Positions 44,340 to 52,663 of a stretch of DNA of 64,000 bases are shown here, piece after piece; within the stretch, counting starts at the first letter, position 1, and each line of letters starts with the position of its first letter. The notes under the pieces were generated by a model that ran no database searches, was not told the origin of the DNA, and saw nothing but the letters and a program-made list of their open reading frames with translations. A program made the translations under genes and the position numbers. The DNA comes from Chthoniobacterales bacterium (GTDB lineage: Bacteria > Verrucomicrobiota > Verrucomicrobiia > Chthoniobacterales > UBA10450): assembly GCA_035274845.1 (NCBI GenBank), contig DATENU010000010.1:186001-250000 (forward strand), in the 5' to 3' direction.

Positions 44340-45977
44340 ATGCTCGACACCCAAGTTTCTGCCACCCTCGATCTCTTCCCGGACGACCCCCTGAAATGGG
44401 ATGGGTGGGAGAAATACAAAGCGGAAAATCCTTACGAGCGCCTCTGCCTTAATCCAAGGGCCAGGCCAAACGAGGAACAAATTCAGCAGCACTGCACCGC
44501 TCTCCTCCAGTGGTGGCAAAAAAAGCTCCGGCTCAAGAGTCAGCCGAGCAACCCGCTCACCCAGTTGCTCGGGCGCGGCATTGACGAAGCGCCGGCGCTT
44601 ATCGTCGAGGCCCGCATGCAGCTTCTCGATCAGGAACAGCGGCGGCAGATCGATGACGAACTGATAGCCCAAATCCAGCAGGAAACGCTGGCCGATTTTT
44701 CCAAATACGTCGCCTTCTCCCTCGCGCGCCGGGTCCTGACCGCGGACGCCGAGGCCAATCTTTCAGAATACGGGCAGCGCAACGGCCTGACGGAAGAGCA
44801 GACCCGGAACTGCATCGAAGAAGAATTACGGCGGCACAAAGCCCAGCGCGTCGCACCGGCGGAGCCAGAAACGAAACCCGCGGTCACCAACAGCACGGAC
44901 GCCGAAAAGGAATTCCTCCATATCCTTGCCCTGGCCCGCCTGAGTCTTGCCGACGCCACTCCTATGGTGCGGCGAGCTTTCGCGGCTATCGCGGAGAGCC
45001 TCGGGATTCCCCTGGAGCGGGCTGAATACCTTTTCGACAATTTCCTGGAAGAGACCGAAATCGCTCCCGCCCCGGCCCCCGCCCCTGCGCGGGAAACGCC
45101 AGCGCCAGGACCAGCACCCGCAACCCAGACCAAGGCCGATCCGACCCCGCCGCCGAAAACGCCGCCTCCTCCCGCACCGAAAATCATCCAACCCGTTCTC
45201 TTCAAACCAACGCCATCCTCTTCGCCGCCCGAGTTCGTCAATCCGGTCATCGGGAAGATGGTTTTGATTCCCGAAGGCGAATTTATGATGGGGAGCGAAG
45301 AGCCGGACGCCGCGCCTAACGAGCAACCGATTACCCAGGTGATCCTGAGCGAGTTCTACATGTCCCGGTTTCCGGTGACCAATGCGCAATATGAGCAGTT
45401 CGATCCGCGGCACCGGCAAAAGCGAATAAAAGGGGCCGGCGACGATCATCCGGTTGTCTATGTCACCAGTCTCGAGGCCGACAAATATTGCCAATGGCTT
45501 GGCTTGAGGGATGGGAAAAATTACCGGCTGCCGACGGAAGCGGAATGGGAATACGCCGCGCGCGGAAACGATGGCCGGAAATATCCGTGGGGAAACCACG
45601 CGCGGCGCGGCGGTTCCGCCAACTTCGCCGATGCCAGTACCAGTTTCCCGTGGCGCGACCAGCAAATTAACGACGGCTACGCGGAGACCTCGCCCGTGGG
45701 CGCGTTCCCGCTCGGGGCAAGCTTCTTCGGGCTCGAAGATATGGCGGGAAACGTTTGGGAATGGTGTTCGGATTTCTACGGACCGCTGCCCGGCGCGTTG
45801 AAGAAAAATCCTCGCGTTGCTTCCGGCGGCACTCGCGTTTATCGCGGTGGAAGCTGGAAATCGCGCTTCACCAGTCTGCGCACGACAACGCGGAGCTCGA
45901 ACGCCCCGAACTACGCCTCAAACGACGTCGGCTTTCGCATCGTCTGCGAATGCCGAAACCCAGCGGCGATTCCCTAA
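44340..45977 (+). CDS. FGE-sulfatase (SUMF1-like) domain protein with novel N-terminus
   Basis: 545 residues, no signal peptide. Residues about 1-170 are helical and unassigned (LLQWWQKKLRLKSQPSN, then LARRVLTADAEANLSEY). Residues about 230-300 are a Pro/Ala-rich linker. Residues about 303-540 are an FGE-sulfatase domain: GKMVLIPEGEFMMGS, YMSRFPVTNAQYEQF, YRLPTEAEWEYAARG, DMAGNVWEWCSDFYG and VGFRIVCE. The segment RVYRGGSWKSRFTS lacks the two cysteines that do the catalysis in formylglycine-generating enzymes, so this is probably a binding or non-FGE member (many bacterial ones are kinase or signalling partners). Cytoplasmic location is inferred from the missing signal. Confidence 0.85.
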   Translation: MLDTQVSATLDLFPDDPLKWDGWEKYKAENPYERLCLNPRARPNEEQIQQHCTALLQWWQKKLRLKSQPSNPLTQLLGRGIDEAPALIVEARMQLLDQEQRRQIDDELIAQIQQETLADFSKYVAFSLARRVLTADAEANLSEYGQRNGLTEEQTRNCIEEELRRHKAQRVAPAEPETKPAVTNSTDAEKEFLHILALARLSLADATPMVRRAFAAIAESLGIPLERAEYLFDNFLEETEIAPAPAPAPARETPAPGPAPATQTKADPTPPPKTPPPPAPKIIQPVLFKPTPSSSPPEFVNPVIGKMVLIPEGEFMMGSEEPDAAPNEQPITQVILSEFYMSRFPVTNAQYEQFDPRHRQKRIKGAGDDHPVVYVTSLEADKYCQWLGLRDGKNYRLPTEAEWEYAARGNDGRKYPWGNHARRGGSANFADASTSFPWRDQQINDGYAETSPVGAFPLGASFFGLEDMAGNVWEWCSDFYGPLPGALKKNPRVASGGTRVYRGGSWKSRFTSLRTTTRSSNAPNYASNDVGFRIVCECRNPAAIP

Positions 45978-45984
45978 GCCTCCG

Positions 45985-46075
45985 GGAAAACGGAGGCGGC
46001 CTGCCTCCAGTCCGTGACCTGGCTCGCGGTAGTTATCGCGTTTTCCTTAGGCTGTAGCGGCCGCTATCGCCGGCG
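45985..46075. repeat. REP-like palindromes after the FGE-like gene
   Basis: ACGGAGGCGGCCTGCCTCC is a hairpin related to the GGAGACGGCCTG family at 44208 and 49890. A second segment, TGTAGCGGCCGCTATCG, follows near 46053. Confidence 0.45.
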
Positions 46076-46091
46076 GACCACCAGCCTTTCC

Positions 46092-46115
46092 AAAGTAACA
46101 ACTACGTTACCTTTC
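46092..46115. promoter_or_regulatory. Candidate operator (GTAACAACTMCGTTAC site, copy 2)
   Basis: This is the same 24-bp near-palindrome as at 40039-40062 with one base changed in the spacer. It lies 111 bp upstream of the ferritin-like gene start, inside a 248-bp intergenic region. Confidence 0.55.
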
Positions 46116-46225
46116 CAGCCCAGCCGGGGCCTCGGTTCAGTCACGAACCAATAGGTACGAAACAGACTTAGTGAGCTGCTTCGCGATAAACCTAACGACA
46201 CAAATTCAACCTCAAAACATATCTC

Positions 46226-47386
46226 ATGAAAACTCAAAATGACACCATGGCTGACCGCTCATTTTCGAGCGTCGAATTACTTCCCGTTTCCAAGCACGCC
46301 GCCGCGCCGCCACCCCCTCTTCCGCGACGAACTTTTCTTCGTCGTCTCGGAATGGGGGCCGCGTTCCTGGCGCCTGGCGCGGGTTTGATCAGCACGGCAT
46401 CGATAGCAAGAGCCGGCGCAGGAACTCTCACCCAGGGAGACGTCGACATTCTGCGGTTTCTGGCCGCGGCTGAGATCATCGAGACCGATCTATGGCAGCA
46501 ATACACGGAGCTGGGCGGACAGGATTCCAAGGAATCCCCTTATCGGGCCGCCCTTGAAATCCTCGATGAGGACCAGCCGCAGTACATCTCCGACAACACC
46601 GACGATGAGCAAAGCCATGTTGATTTCCTCAATGCCTTCCTCAGCGCGGCCGGCGCGTCTCCGGTAAACCTCGATCAGTTCCGCACCCTGCCCAGCAGTC
46701 AAGCCACTGGGGCGCAGCAAATCGGACGGCTGACGAACCTGATGCAGCTAACGATCGATACCAGCTGGTGGACGCGTTACCGCAGCACTACCAATCCCGA
46801 CCTGGGAGCCATGTTCCCGCACGCGGTCCCGAGTCTGGCCACGGGTCTGCACGCGGCGATTCCAAGAAACGATGCCGAGCAGGGCGACCCTGATAACCTC
46901 AGCGATCACATCAAGGCCATCGCGTTTACCGCGGGATTCCACTTTGGCTTCATCGAGCAGGGCGGCACGAGTTTGTATGCAGCCATGGCCCGCAAAGTAA
47001 CGAATCTCACCGCCCTCGAAGTTGTTCTCGGCATTGGCGGCGCCGAAGTCATGCATTTCCAGACCTGGCAGGACAAGGCGGGCAATGCCACGCCGTTGAC
47101 CGATCACGACCCGATCAACAATTCCGACGTGACCTTTGAGGACCTTCACAAAGGCCAGCCGGAAGAACTGCAGGCGAATCTGATCATGCCGGAGCCCTGC
47201 CAGTTTATTGATCCAAGTCTTCCGGCTTGTTCCGTCATTCGTCCAATCGGGTCCCAGCAAGTCAGCGCCAGGGGCGCGATCTCGGCGCTAACGGCTGACG
47301 GATTGTTCCGCGGACAATCGACGCAATTCTTTAAAGCGCTCGACGTCCTGGCCCAGGCAGCAGACGCGGCCCGCCGGTCTATTTGA
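46226..47386 (+). CDS. Tat-exported ferritin-like domain protein
   Basis: 386 residues. A twin-arginine signal is present (PRRTFLRRLGMGAAFLAPGAG, residues 31 onward), preceded by a longer than usual N-region; the start is the ATG of MKTQNDTMADRSF. The mature part begins with a ferritin-like four-helix domain (Ferritin_2 / Pcc13-62 desiccation-related type): DILRFLAAAEIIETDLWQQY, then DDEQSHVDFLNAFLSAAGA, with Glu and His residues at spacing expected for a di-metal site. The second half is less conserved and includes GGAEVMHFQTWQDKAG. The activity is unknown; members are linked to stress or surface functions. A candidate operator shared with the delta-60/DMT region lies upstream. Confidence 0.82.
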   Translation: MKTQNDTMADRSFSSVELLPVSKHAAAPPPPLPRRTFLRRLGMGAAFLAPGAGLISTASIARAGAGTLTQGDVDILRFLAAAEIIETDLWQQYTELGGQDSKESPYRAALEILDEDQPQYISDNTDDEQSHVDFLNAFLSAAGASPVNLDQFRTLPSSQATGAQQIGRLTNLMQLTIDTSWWTRYRSTTNPDLGAMFPHAVPSLATGLHAAIPRNDAEQGDPDNLSDHIKAIAFTAGFHFGFIEQGGTSLYAAMARKVTNLTALEVVLGIGGAEVMHFQTWQDKAGNATPLTDHDPINNSDVTFEDLHKGQPEELQANLIMPEPCQFIDPSLPACSVIRPIGSQQVSARGAISALTADGLFRGQSTQFFKALDVLAQAADAARRSI

Positions 47387-47411
47387 TAGATAATCCGTAA
47401 TGGCGAATGAA

Positions 47412-47435
47412 GACGGCTCGCCCCGGCGAGCCGTC
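47412..47435. repeat. Perfect 11-bp hairpin in the spacer
   Basis: GACGGCTCGCC at 47412-47422 is complementary to 47425-47435 with a 2-nt loop. No T-run follows, so it is REP-like; a weak terminator role for the ferritin-like gene is possible. Confidence 0.55.
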
Positions 47436-47522
47436 GGGACGCCGCCGCACCGGCCGATCATTCGGCAACCATTTCACCGGCCAAACACGAATTGATTGAA
47501 GAGACTTAGATCAATCGGACTC

Positions 47523-48398
47523 ATGACTATGAAAACGTTCATCGCTATTTTAGTCGGCTGCTCTCTTGCGCTTTCCGCGGGCACCGCCGCAAACCAGAAC
47601 CCCGACAAAAAGGCCGCCCCCAAAACAAAGTCCGCGCCCAAGCAGAAGGCCCCACGTGTCCATGCCGCGCCGCACGTCAACACCACCCGCACCGCGCCGA
47701 ACTCGCACATGAAGGTGAACCGGCCGCCCTCCGCCGAAAAACTGGCCAAATCCAAGACGCACGAAAACAACGTTGCCAAACAACAGCTCCACAAAGCGCC
47801 GACCGCTCCAAAGGCCGAATTGCCCGCGGTGCAGTCCCAGAAGCTGCCCACGGCCCAAACGAACAAGAAATTTACTCCGCTCCCGAAGGAATCCATCGAG
47901 AGAATCCAGGCGCAACACCGGAATTTCAAAGCCAGACCCAACTCAGCGATCGCCAGCGCGCAGTTCAATCAGAACTATCAGATTGCGGGCGCCCAGAATT
48001 GGACCGGCCCACAATATCGTGTCTTCGCGGCGTACCGTCCGCAATGGCACGACCAGAGTTGGTGGCAATCGCGTTACAGCGCCAGCCTTCTGCTGATCGG
48101 GGGCGGATGGTATTATTGGGACGCCGGGTATTGGTATCCGGCGTGGGGGTACGATCAATCTGCCGCCTACTATCCGTACGACGGCCCGATCTATGTCGGC
48201 GATAACCGGACGCCGTTCGACCAGGTCGTGGCCGATGTTCAGGCCACGTTGCAGGAGCAGGGTTATTACAGAGGCGACGTCGACGGCCTGATGGGCCCGC
48301 TCACCCGCCAGGCTCTCGCCGATTTCCAGCGGGACAACGGCCTCGTAACCACGGCCGCGCTCGACCAACCAACGTTGTCTACGCTTGGGCTCGGCTAG
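47523..48398 (+). CDS. Secreted peptidoglycan-binding (PG_binding_1) protein, paralogue A
   Basis: About 291 residues from ATG 47523 (ATG 47529 is equally possible). Signal peptide (FIAILVGCSLALSAGTAA), then a Lys/Pro/Ala-rich low-complexity region (about 25-130), then a conserved block with WTGPQYRVFAAYRPQWHDQ and YYWDAGYWYPAWGYD, and a C-terminal PG_binding_1 domain (VVADVQATLQEQGYYRGDVD, GLMGPLTRQALADFQRDNGL). The same three-part plan, including AWGYD and PIYVG, is found in the gene at 57598-58842. It probably binds peptidoglycan in the periplasm. No catalytic domain is present. Confidence 0.85.
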   Translation: MTMKTFIAILVGCSLALSAGTAANQNPDKKAAPKTKSAPKQKAPRVHAAPHVNTTRTAPNSHMKVNRPPSAEKLAKSKTHENNVAKQQLHKAPTAPKAELPAVQSQKLPTAQTNKKFTPLPKESIERIQAQHRNFKARPNSAIASAQFNQNYQIAGAQNWTGPQYRVFAAYRPQWHDQSWWQSRYSASLLLIGGGWYYWDAGYWYPAWGYDQSAAYYPYDGPIYVGDNRTPFDQVVADVQATLQEQGYYRGDVDGLMGPLTRQALADFQRDNGLVTTAALDQPTLSTLGLG

Positions 48399-48482
48399 CG
48401 AGGCCGTTGCTGTCTGGCTCGCCAAAGCTGCGTCCTGCATATCTCTCAGCACGCATCCCGTATTTCGCTATCTTATTACTTT

Positions 48483-48716
48483 ATGAAATCTCGCTTTCTC
48501 GAACTTGCCGGTCTCGTTCTCATCGGTGACGGCCTCATGGGCCTGCTCCGTCCCCGGCGTCATTCCCTTCTCTGGCATATCGGCCCGCAACTCGCGAAAG
48601 CCGTCACCGAAGAGCTGGCCGACCATCCCAACACAGCCCGATCCATTTACGCCGCCGAATTAGCGCTCGGAATCGCCGTCGCTTCCATCGCCCTCTCAGA
48701 CGTCAACGATCTTTAG
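48483..48716 (+). CDS. Small hydrophobic protein of unknown function
   Basis: 77 residues with two hydrophobic stretches (FLELAGLVLIGDGLMGLL at 5-22 and YAAELALGIAVASIALS at 56-72) separated by a polar loop (RPRRHSLLWHIGPQLAKAVTEELADHPN). The ATG is clear but there is no strong Shine-Dalgarno. I know no family for it. It could be a small inner-membrane protein; its position between two envelope-type genes fits. Confidence 0.6.
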   Translation: MKSRFLELAGLVLIGDGLMGLLRPRRHSLLWHIGPQLAKAVTEELADHPNTARSIYAAELALGIAVASIALSDVNDL

Positions 48717-48731
48717 GCGAAGGGGAAGAAA

Positions 48732-48777
48732 GTGACGAGTAACATGTCACCTTCTTACTTCTTCCTTCTGCCTTCCC
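48732..48777 (+). repeat. Chimeric heptanucleotide array (GTGACNN passing into TTCTTCC)
   Basis: In unbroken 7-bp register the units are GTGACGA, GTAACAT, GTCACCT, TCTTACT, TCTTCCT, TCTGCCT and TCCC, and the ATG of the next gene follows immediately. Two heptamer types thus merge within one array. Confidence 0.75.
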
Positions 48778-49224
48778 ATGACCCGGCTTCCCGTTAAGGC
48801 GAACAAAACCGTCTTTATCTGTCTCCTCATCCTGGTCCTCTTCTTCGGGCTGCTGTCGCTCGGCAATCTGTTGCAATTGCGCCACGGCTTCCGGCTGGCG
48901 CCCCTCATCTGGACGATCATGCCAATCGCCCTGCTGAGCCCGGTGTTTTATCTGGTTTGGCGCGGTCATTCCCGCTCCGTGAAAATCTTCACCGAAGACG
49001 GCCTCACCCGAAACGACGGCTACCGCTTTTCCTGGTCCGAGCTCGATTGCGTCATCGAGCAACTCCACCGCTTCAGGAATCGCGGCGACGTTTTGTGGCG
49101 CATCGAAATTCATTTCAAGAATGGCGGCGTCGCCTGGCTGATTCCGAACAAGATCGCCAACTACGCGGATGTTGCCGCCTACGTCACTGCGCTTCCCTGC
49201 GAACACAGGACGGTGCGGGTGTAG
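48778..49224 (+). CDS. Two-helix membrane protein of unknown function
   Basis: 148 residues. Two membrane helices near the N-terminus (FICLLILVLFFGLLSLGNLL at about 13-32 and LIWTIMPIALLSPVFYLVW at about 43-61) are followed by a soluble region (about 65-148) of alternating strands (VKIFTEDGLTRNDGYRFSWSE, then DVLWRIEIHFKNGGVAWLIP). This resembles the PH-like domain proteins with two N-terminal helices, but the match is only by topology. The heptamer array directly precedes the ATG. It is convergent with the next gene. Confidence 0.65.
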   Translation: MTRLPVKANKTVFICLLILVLFFGLLSLGNLLQLRHGFRLAPLIWTIMPIALLSPVFYLVWRGHSRSVKIFTEDGLTRNDGYRFSWSELDCVIEQLHRFRNRGDVLWRIEIHFKNGGVAWLIPNKIANYADVAAYVTALPCEHRTVRV

Positions 49225-49229
49225 GCGAA

Positions 49230-49336
49230 AAGTAAGAAGGAAGATTTAAGAAATTCGCCGCTCGATCCCTAATTCTGTTCGGGCGCGCCACTCGCCAACT
49301 CCCGTCTTTCTTCCTTCTTACTTCTTACTTCTTACT
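49230..49336. repeat. Inverted pair of heptamer arrays between convergent genes
   Basis: GTAAGAA, GGAAGAT and TTAAGAA units (49230-49252) are mirrored by TTCTTCC and three TTCTTAC units (49309-49336). The pair spans the gap between convergent genes and runs into the last codons of the second, so it could act as a bidirectional structure at both 3' ends. Confidence 0.7.
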
Positions 49337-49713
49337 TTCAGCGACGTCCTCGTCGCGAGCCCTTCCGCTAAGTGATCACCCCGCTCGAACCGTCGCCCCT
49401 CCGCCGTGTCGGTGCGGCTCCACGGCATTTTGGGGCCGCCGTTTTTCTTGAGAAATTTCGTAATCTCCTTCTCCGAAAGACCGGCCCCATCCAGACGCGA
49501 ATACTCTTCTGAAACGCTCACTCCGCGCTCGAAGACCACCTGATAAAGATAGCGGTCCTTCTGATAAATAACGGCCACCGTTCCATCGTCGCGTAACCGG
49601 CGCGACTTCGGACCACCATACGCATCTTCAATCTGATCCCCATCCTCCCCCAAACCTGCGGAAACCATCCGCGCCATCTGGAAAAAAAGGACCCACACGA
49701 GCAATCGTCGCAT
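49318..49713 (-). CDS. Small secreted protein of unknown function
   Basis: 131 residues with a likely signal peptide (LLVWVLFFQMARMVSAG). The rest includes IEDAYGGPKSRRLRDDGTVA and VIYQKDRYLYQVVFERGV, suggesting a small beta-rich periplasmic protein. The C-terminal residues (TRTSLKVRSKK) are encoded by the heptamer array that invades the 3' end. No family is recognised. It is convergent with the membrane protein at 48778. Confidence 0.6.
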   Translation of the reverse strand: MRRLLVWVLFFQMARMVSAGLGEDGDQIEDAYGGPKSRRLRDDGTVAVIYQKDRYLYQVVFERGVSVSEEYSRLDGAGLSEKEITKFLKKNGGPKMPWSRTDTAEGRRFERGDHLAEGLATRTSLKVRSKK

Positions 49714-49788
49714 CGAGCGAGGGTACGGCTATTGTCCACCTCAAGCCAATCGATAAATCACCCGCATCGCTCCGTCGACGCTTCTTCT

Positions 49789-49906
49789 GTAGCGGCGGTC
49801 TCTGACCGTCGTCCTCTTCCCGCTCCGGTTGCCGAAGGAACGTGGCAGGCGACGCGCCCACCCTACAATCTCGGCAAATCCACGGCCTGAGGGCAGGCCG
49901 TCTCCA
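49789..49906. repeat. Run of REP-like elements upstream of the dihaem protein
   Basis: TGTAGCGGCGGTCTC with GACCGTCG (49791-49814) is followed by CGCCCACCCTACAATC (a half of the 119-bp element end) and ACGGCCT-AGGCCGT hairpin arms (49882-49901). Three repeat families are stacked in one spacer. Confidence 0.6.
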
Positions 49907-49993
49907 ATTCCGCCAAATCATTTACCTTTGCTTTTTTGCGCGCGACTATTAAACCTCCCCGGTGTTTGCTCCACCGATGAGCCTCCTGCTCCC

Positions 49994-51958
49994 ATGAGAC
50001 GCCGTCCCTTTGCGCTGGCCATGTTCCTCGCCTGGCAGGCCGCGGCCCGGCTTTCCGCGCAGAATGGGACCCTTGATCTCAGCACCCTGGAGAATTACGC
50101 GAACCAGGGAAAGCCCGGCTACATCCTGAAGGACAACACTCCGCCCGGGAACCCGATCACCGACGCCGGGGCCACGTTAGGCCGCGTCCTCTTTTACGAT
50201 AAACGGCTCTCCCGCAACAACACCGTCAGCTGCGCCACCTGCCACCAGCAGGCCCACGGGTTCAGCGACAGCGCGCTGGCCAGCTTCGGCGTCGGCGGCA
50301 CCACGGCGCGCCATTCCACTCGTCTGCCTAATGCGCGGTTCGGCACCGAGCCTCATTTCTTTTGGGACGAACGCGCCGTCACTTTGGAAGATCAAACGAC
50401 CCATCCGATCAAAAGCGTGACCGAGATGGGCTTCAGCGGGACAAACGGCGATCCGCCTTTCTCCAGTCTCCTCTCGAGACTCGCCGCCATTCAGGAATAT
50501 CAGATCCTTTTCAACTTCGCGTTTGGCTCCTCGACCATCGACGAAACTCGAATCCAAAAAGCGCTTGCCCAGTTCGTTCGCAGCATTCAATCGTTCGATT
50601 CCAAGTACGACGCCGGCAGAGCCGCAGTGCCCGACCCGCAGCCCTTCCCAAATTTCACCGCCAGCGAAAATAATGGGAAACAACTCTTCCTCCGCCCGGC
50701 TAATCAGGGCGGGGCCGGTTGCGCCGGCTGCCACCGCCCGCCTGAGTTCGATATCGACCCCGACAGCCTCAATAACGGCGTCATCTTCGCCATCGGCGGC
50801 GGCACCGACCTAACGAACACCCGCTCGCCTTCGCTCCGGAATCTCGCCGACTCCAACGGACAGCTGAACGGGCCCTTCATGCACAACGGCGGATTCACTT
50901 CCTTCGCCCAGGTCATCAATCACTACGCCGCCATTCCCGGCAACAACCAGAATCTCGATCCGCGTCTCCGGCGGCCCGGCGGGCAAGTTCAAGTGTTGAA
51001 CCTCACGCCGCAGGAACGGCTCGATATTGAAGCGTTCCTGCTCACCCTCTCCGGCACCGCTGTTTACCTCGAGCCGAAATGGTCGAACCCCTTCAGCGCG
51101 TCCGGCACCATCACCCTCGTCAACGTCCCACCCGGTTTGAGCCCGACGCCCACCCCCACTCCGGCCCCGCTGCCCGCCGCTCGTTCGCTCAATATTTCCT
51201 CGCGTCTCGGCGCCGGCGCCGGCGATCAGGCCATCATCGGCGGCTTTATCATCACCGGGAACATTTCGAAAACCGTCCTCATCCGCGGGCTCGGCCCCGC
51301 CTTGACTAACTTCGGGCTCATCGGCGTGCTCGACGATCCCATGCTCGAGTTGCGTAGAGCCGATGGCGCACTCCTCTTCCAGAACGACAATTGGAAAGAC
51401 AGCCAGCGCGCCTTGATCGAGGCCACTCCCTACGCGCCCGGCGACGACCGCGAACCGGTCCTCATTGCCACTCTCGACCCCGGCGCTTACACCGCGATCC
51501 TGTCCGGGAAGAATCAAACCACCGGCGTGGCTCTGCTCGAAATCTACGACCTTGACCTGGCCGCCGACGCGCAACTGGCGAACATCAGCACCCGCGGTTT
51601 TGTCGGCGCGCAGAACAACGTCATGATTGGCGGCTTCATCCTGGGCGGAGATAACGGGAACACCCGCGTGGCGATTCGCGGCCTCGGACCTTCCCTGGCG
51701 CAATTTGGCCTCGGCAATCTTCTGGCCGATCCCACCCTCGAGCTCCACGACTCTAACGGGGCCACTCTGATCACCAACGACAATTGGTCCGACGACCCCG
51801 CTGCCGCCGCGCTCCTGAGCGCCAGCGGTCTCGCTCCCTCGAGCGCGAACGAATCCGCCATTTTCACCACGCTTGCTCCCGGCCAATTCACCGCCATCCT
51901 CGCCGGAAAGAACGGCTCCACCGGTCTCGGCATCGTCGAAGTCTACAACCTGCGGTAA
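49994..51958 (+). CDS. Secreted MauG/CcpA-type dihaem peroxidase with tandem C-terminal beta domain
   Basis: 654 residues from the ATG giving MRRRPFALAMFLAWQAAARL; upstream in-frame extension runs through repeats and is unlikely. After the signal peptide, two c-type haem sites are present: CATCH (about residue 79) and CAGCH (about 243), with the region between containing THPIKSVTEMGF, as in cytochrome c peroxidase/MauG proteins. A PTPTPTPAP linker (about 385) leads to two copies of the 120-residue domain found in the SGNH hydrolase and CSLREA proteins (LIRGLGPAL, NDNWKD; AIRGLGPSL, NDNWSD). It would act in the periplasm or at the surface as a peroxidase or oxidase; the substrate is unknown. 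Confidence 0.87.
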   Translation: MRRRPFALAMFLAWQAAARLSAQNGTLDLSTLENYANQGKPGYILKDNTPPGNPITDAGATLGRVLFYDKRLSRNNTVSCATCHQQAHGFSDSALASFGVGGTTARHSTRLPNARFGTEPHFFWDERAVTLEDQTTHPIKSVTEMGFSGTNGDPPFSSLLSRLAAIQEYQILFNFAFGSSTIDETRIQKALAQFVRSIQSFDSKYDAGRAAVPDPQPFPNFTASENNGKQLFLRPANQGGAGCAGCHRPPEFDIDPDSLNNGVIFAIGGGTDLTNTRSPSLRNLADSNGQLNGPFMHNGGFTSFAQVINHYAAIPGNNQNLDPRLRRPGGQVQVLNLTPQERLDIEAFLLTLSGTAVYLEPKWSNPFSASGTITLVNVPPGLSPTPTPTPAPLPAARSLNISSRLGAGAGDQAIIGGFIITGNISKTVLIRGLGPALTNFGLIGVLDDPMLELRRADGALLFQNDNWKDSQRALIEATPYAPGDDREPVLIATLDPGAYTAILSGKNQTTGVALLEIYDLDLAADAQLANISTRGFVGAQNNVMIGGFILGGDNGNTRVAIRGLGPSLAQFGLGNLLADPTLELHDSNGATLITNDNWSDDPAAAALLSASGLAPSSANESAIFTTLAPGQFTAILAGKNGSTGLGIVEVYNLR

Positions 51959-51977
51959 TCTCTTCTGACCAAGCTCA

Positions 51978-52559
51978 GTGAAAAAGCGCTCGAGCGTCTC
52001 GATTGGCTCGCAGCCGAGCGCGAAGCTCGCCCCGTCCGCGCCATCGGCAAATGGATCGAGCCATGAGTTCAGGCTCGCAGTTCGCGGCCAACGGGTGATT
52101 CTCGACAGCGATCTCGCGAGAATTTATGGAGTTGAGACGAAGGCGCTCAATCGAGCCGTAAAACGCAATGCAGACCGCTTTCCCCGAGACTTCGTATTTC
52201 AGTTAACGCGGGAGGAGTCGGGACCGTTAAGGTACCAAACTGGCACCTTAAACACGGGCCGCGGCGTCCATCGCAAATACCGTCCTTACGCCTTCACCGA
52301 GCATGGCGCGCTCCAGGCCGCGAACGTTCTGCGGAGTAAACGCGCCGTCCAGATGAGCGTCTTCGTTATTCGCGCCTTTGTGAAAATGCGAGAGGCGCTT
52401 TCCACGAACGAAACCGTCATGAAGCGTCTCTCGCAGATTGATAACACCCTTTTCCTTCATGACGCTGCGTTGCGCGAACTCTTCCAGAAACTGCGTCCGC
52501 TGCTTCAGCCGCCTCCAGAACCGCCGAAGAAACAGATCGGATTCCATTCGGGGAAATAG
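51978..52559 (+). CDS. ORF6N-domain DNA-binding-like protein
   Basis: 193 residues from a GTG codon 19 bp after the previous stop. The first 30 residues are Ser/Ala-rich and may not be translated. The ORF6N domain spans about 30-120: RGQRVILDSDLARIYGVETK, ALNRAVKRNADRFPRDFVFQ, HRKYRPYAFTEHGALQAANV. The helical C-terminal part (VIRAFVKMREALSTNE) is usual for this family. ORF6N proteins occur in phages, plasmids and mobile islands; the biochemical role is unresolved. It precedes a Fic protein gene, suggesting a small mobile or defence-type cluster. Confidence 0.82.
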   Translation: MKKRSSVSIGSQPSAKLAPSAPSANGSSHEFRLAVRGQRVILDSDLARIYGVETKALNRAVKRNADRFPRDFVFQLTREESGPLRYQTGTLNTGRGVHRKYRPYAFTEHGALQAANVLRSKRAVQMSVFVIRAFVKMREALSTNETVMKRLSQIDNTLFLHDAALRELFQKLRPLLQPPPEPPKKQIGFHSGK

Positions 52560-52663
52560 CGGCGGTCTCGCGCCGCCGAAGCGCTTTGGCGCGCAGGAGG
52601 CCGACCGTCGAATTGGTGGGGCGATCACAATCGCCGAGTCGACCCATAAATTGACTTTCACTG

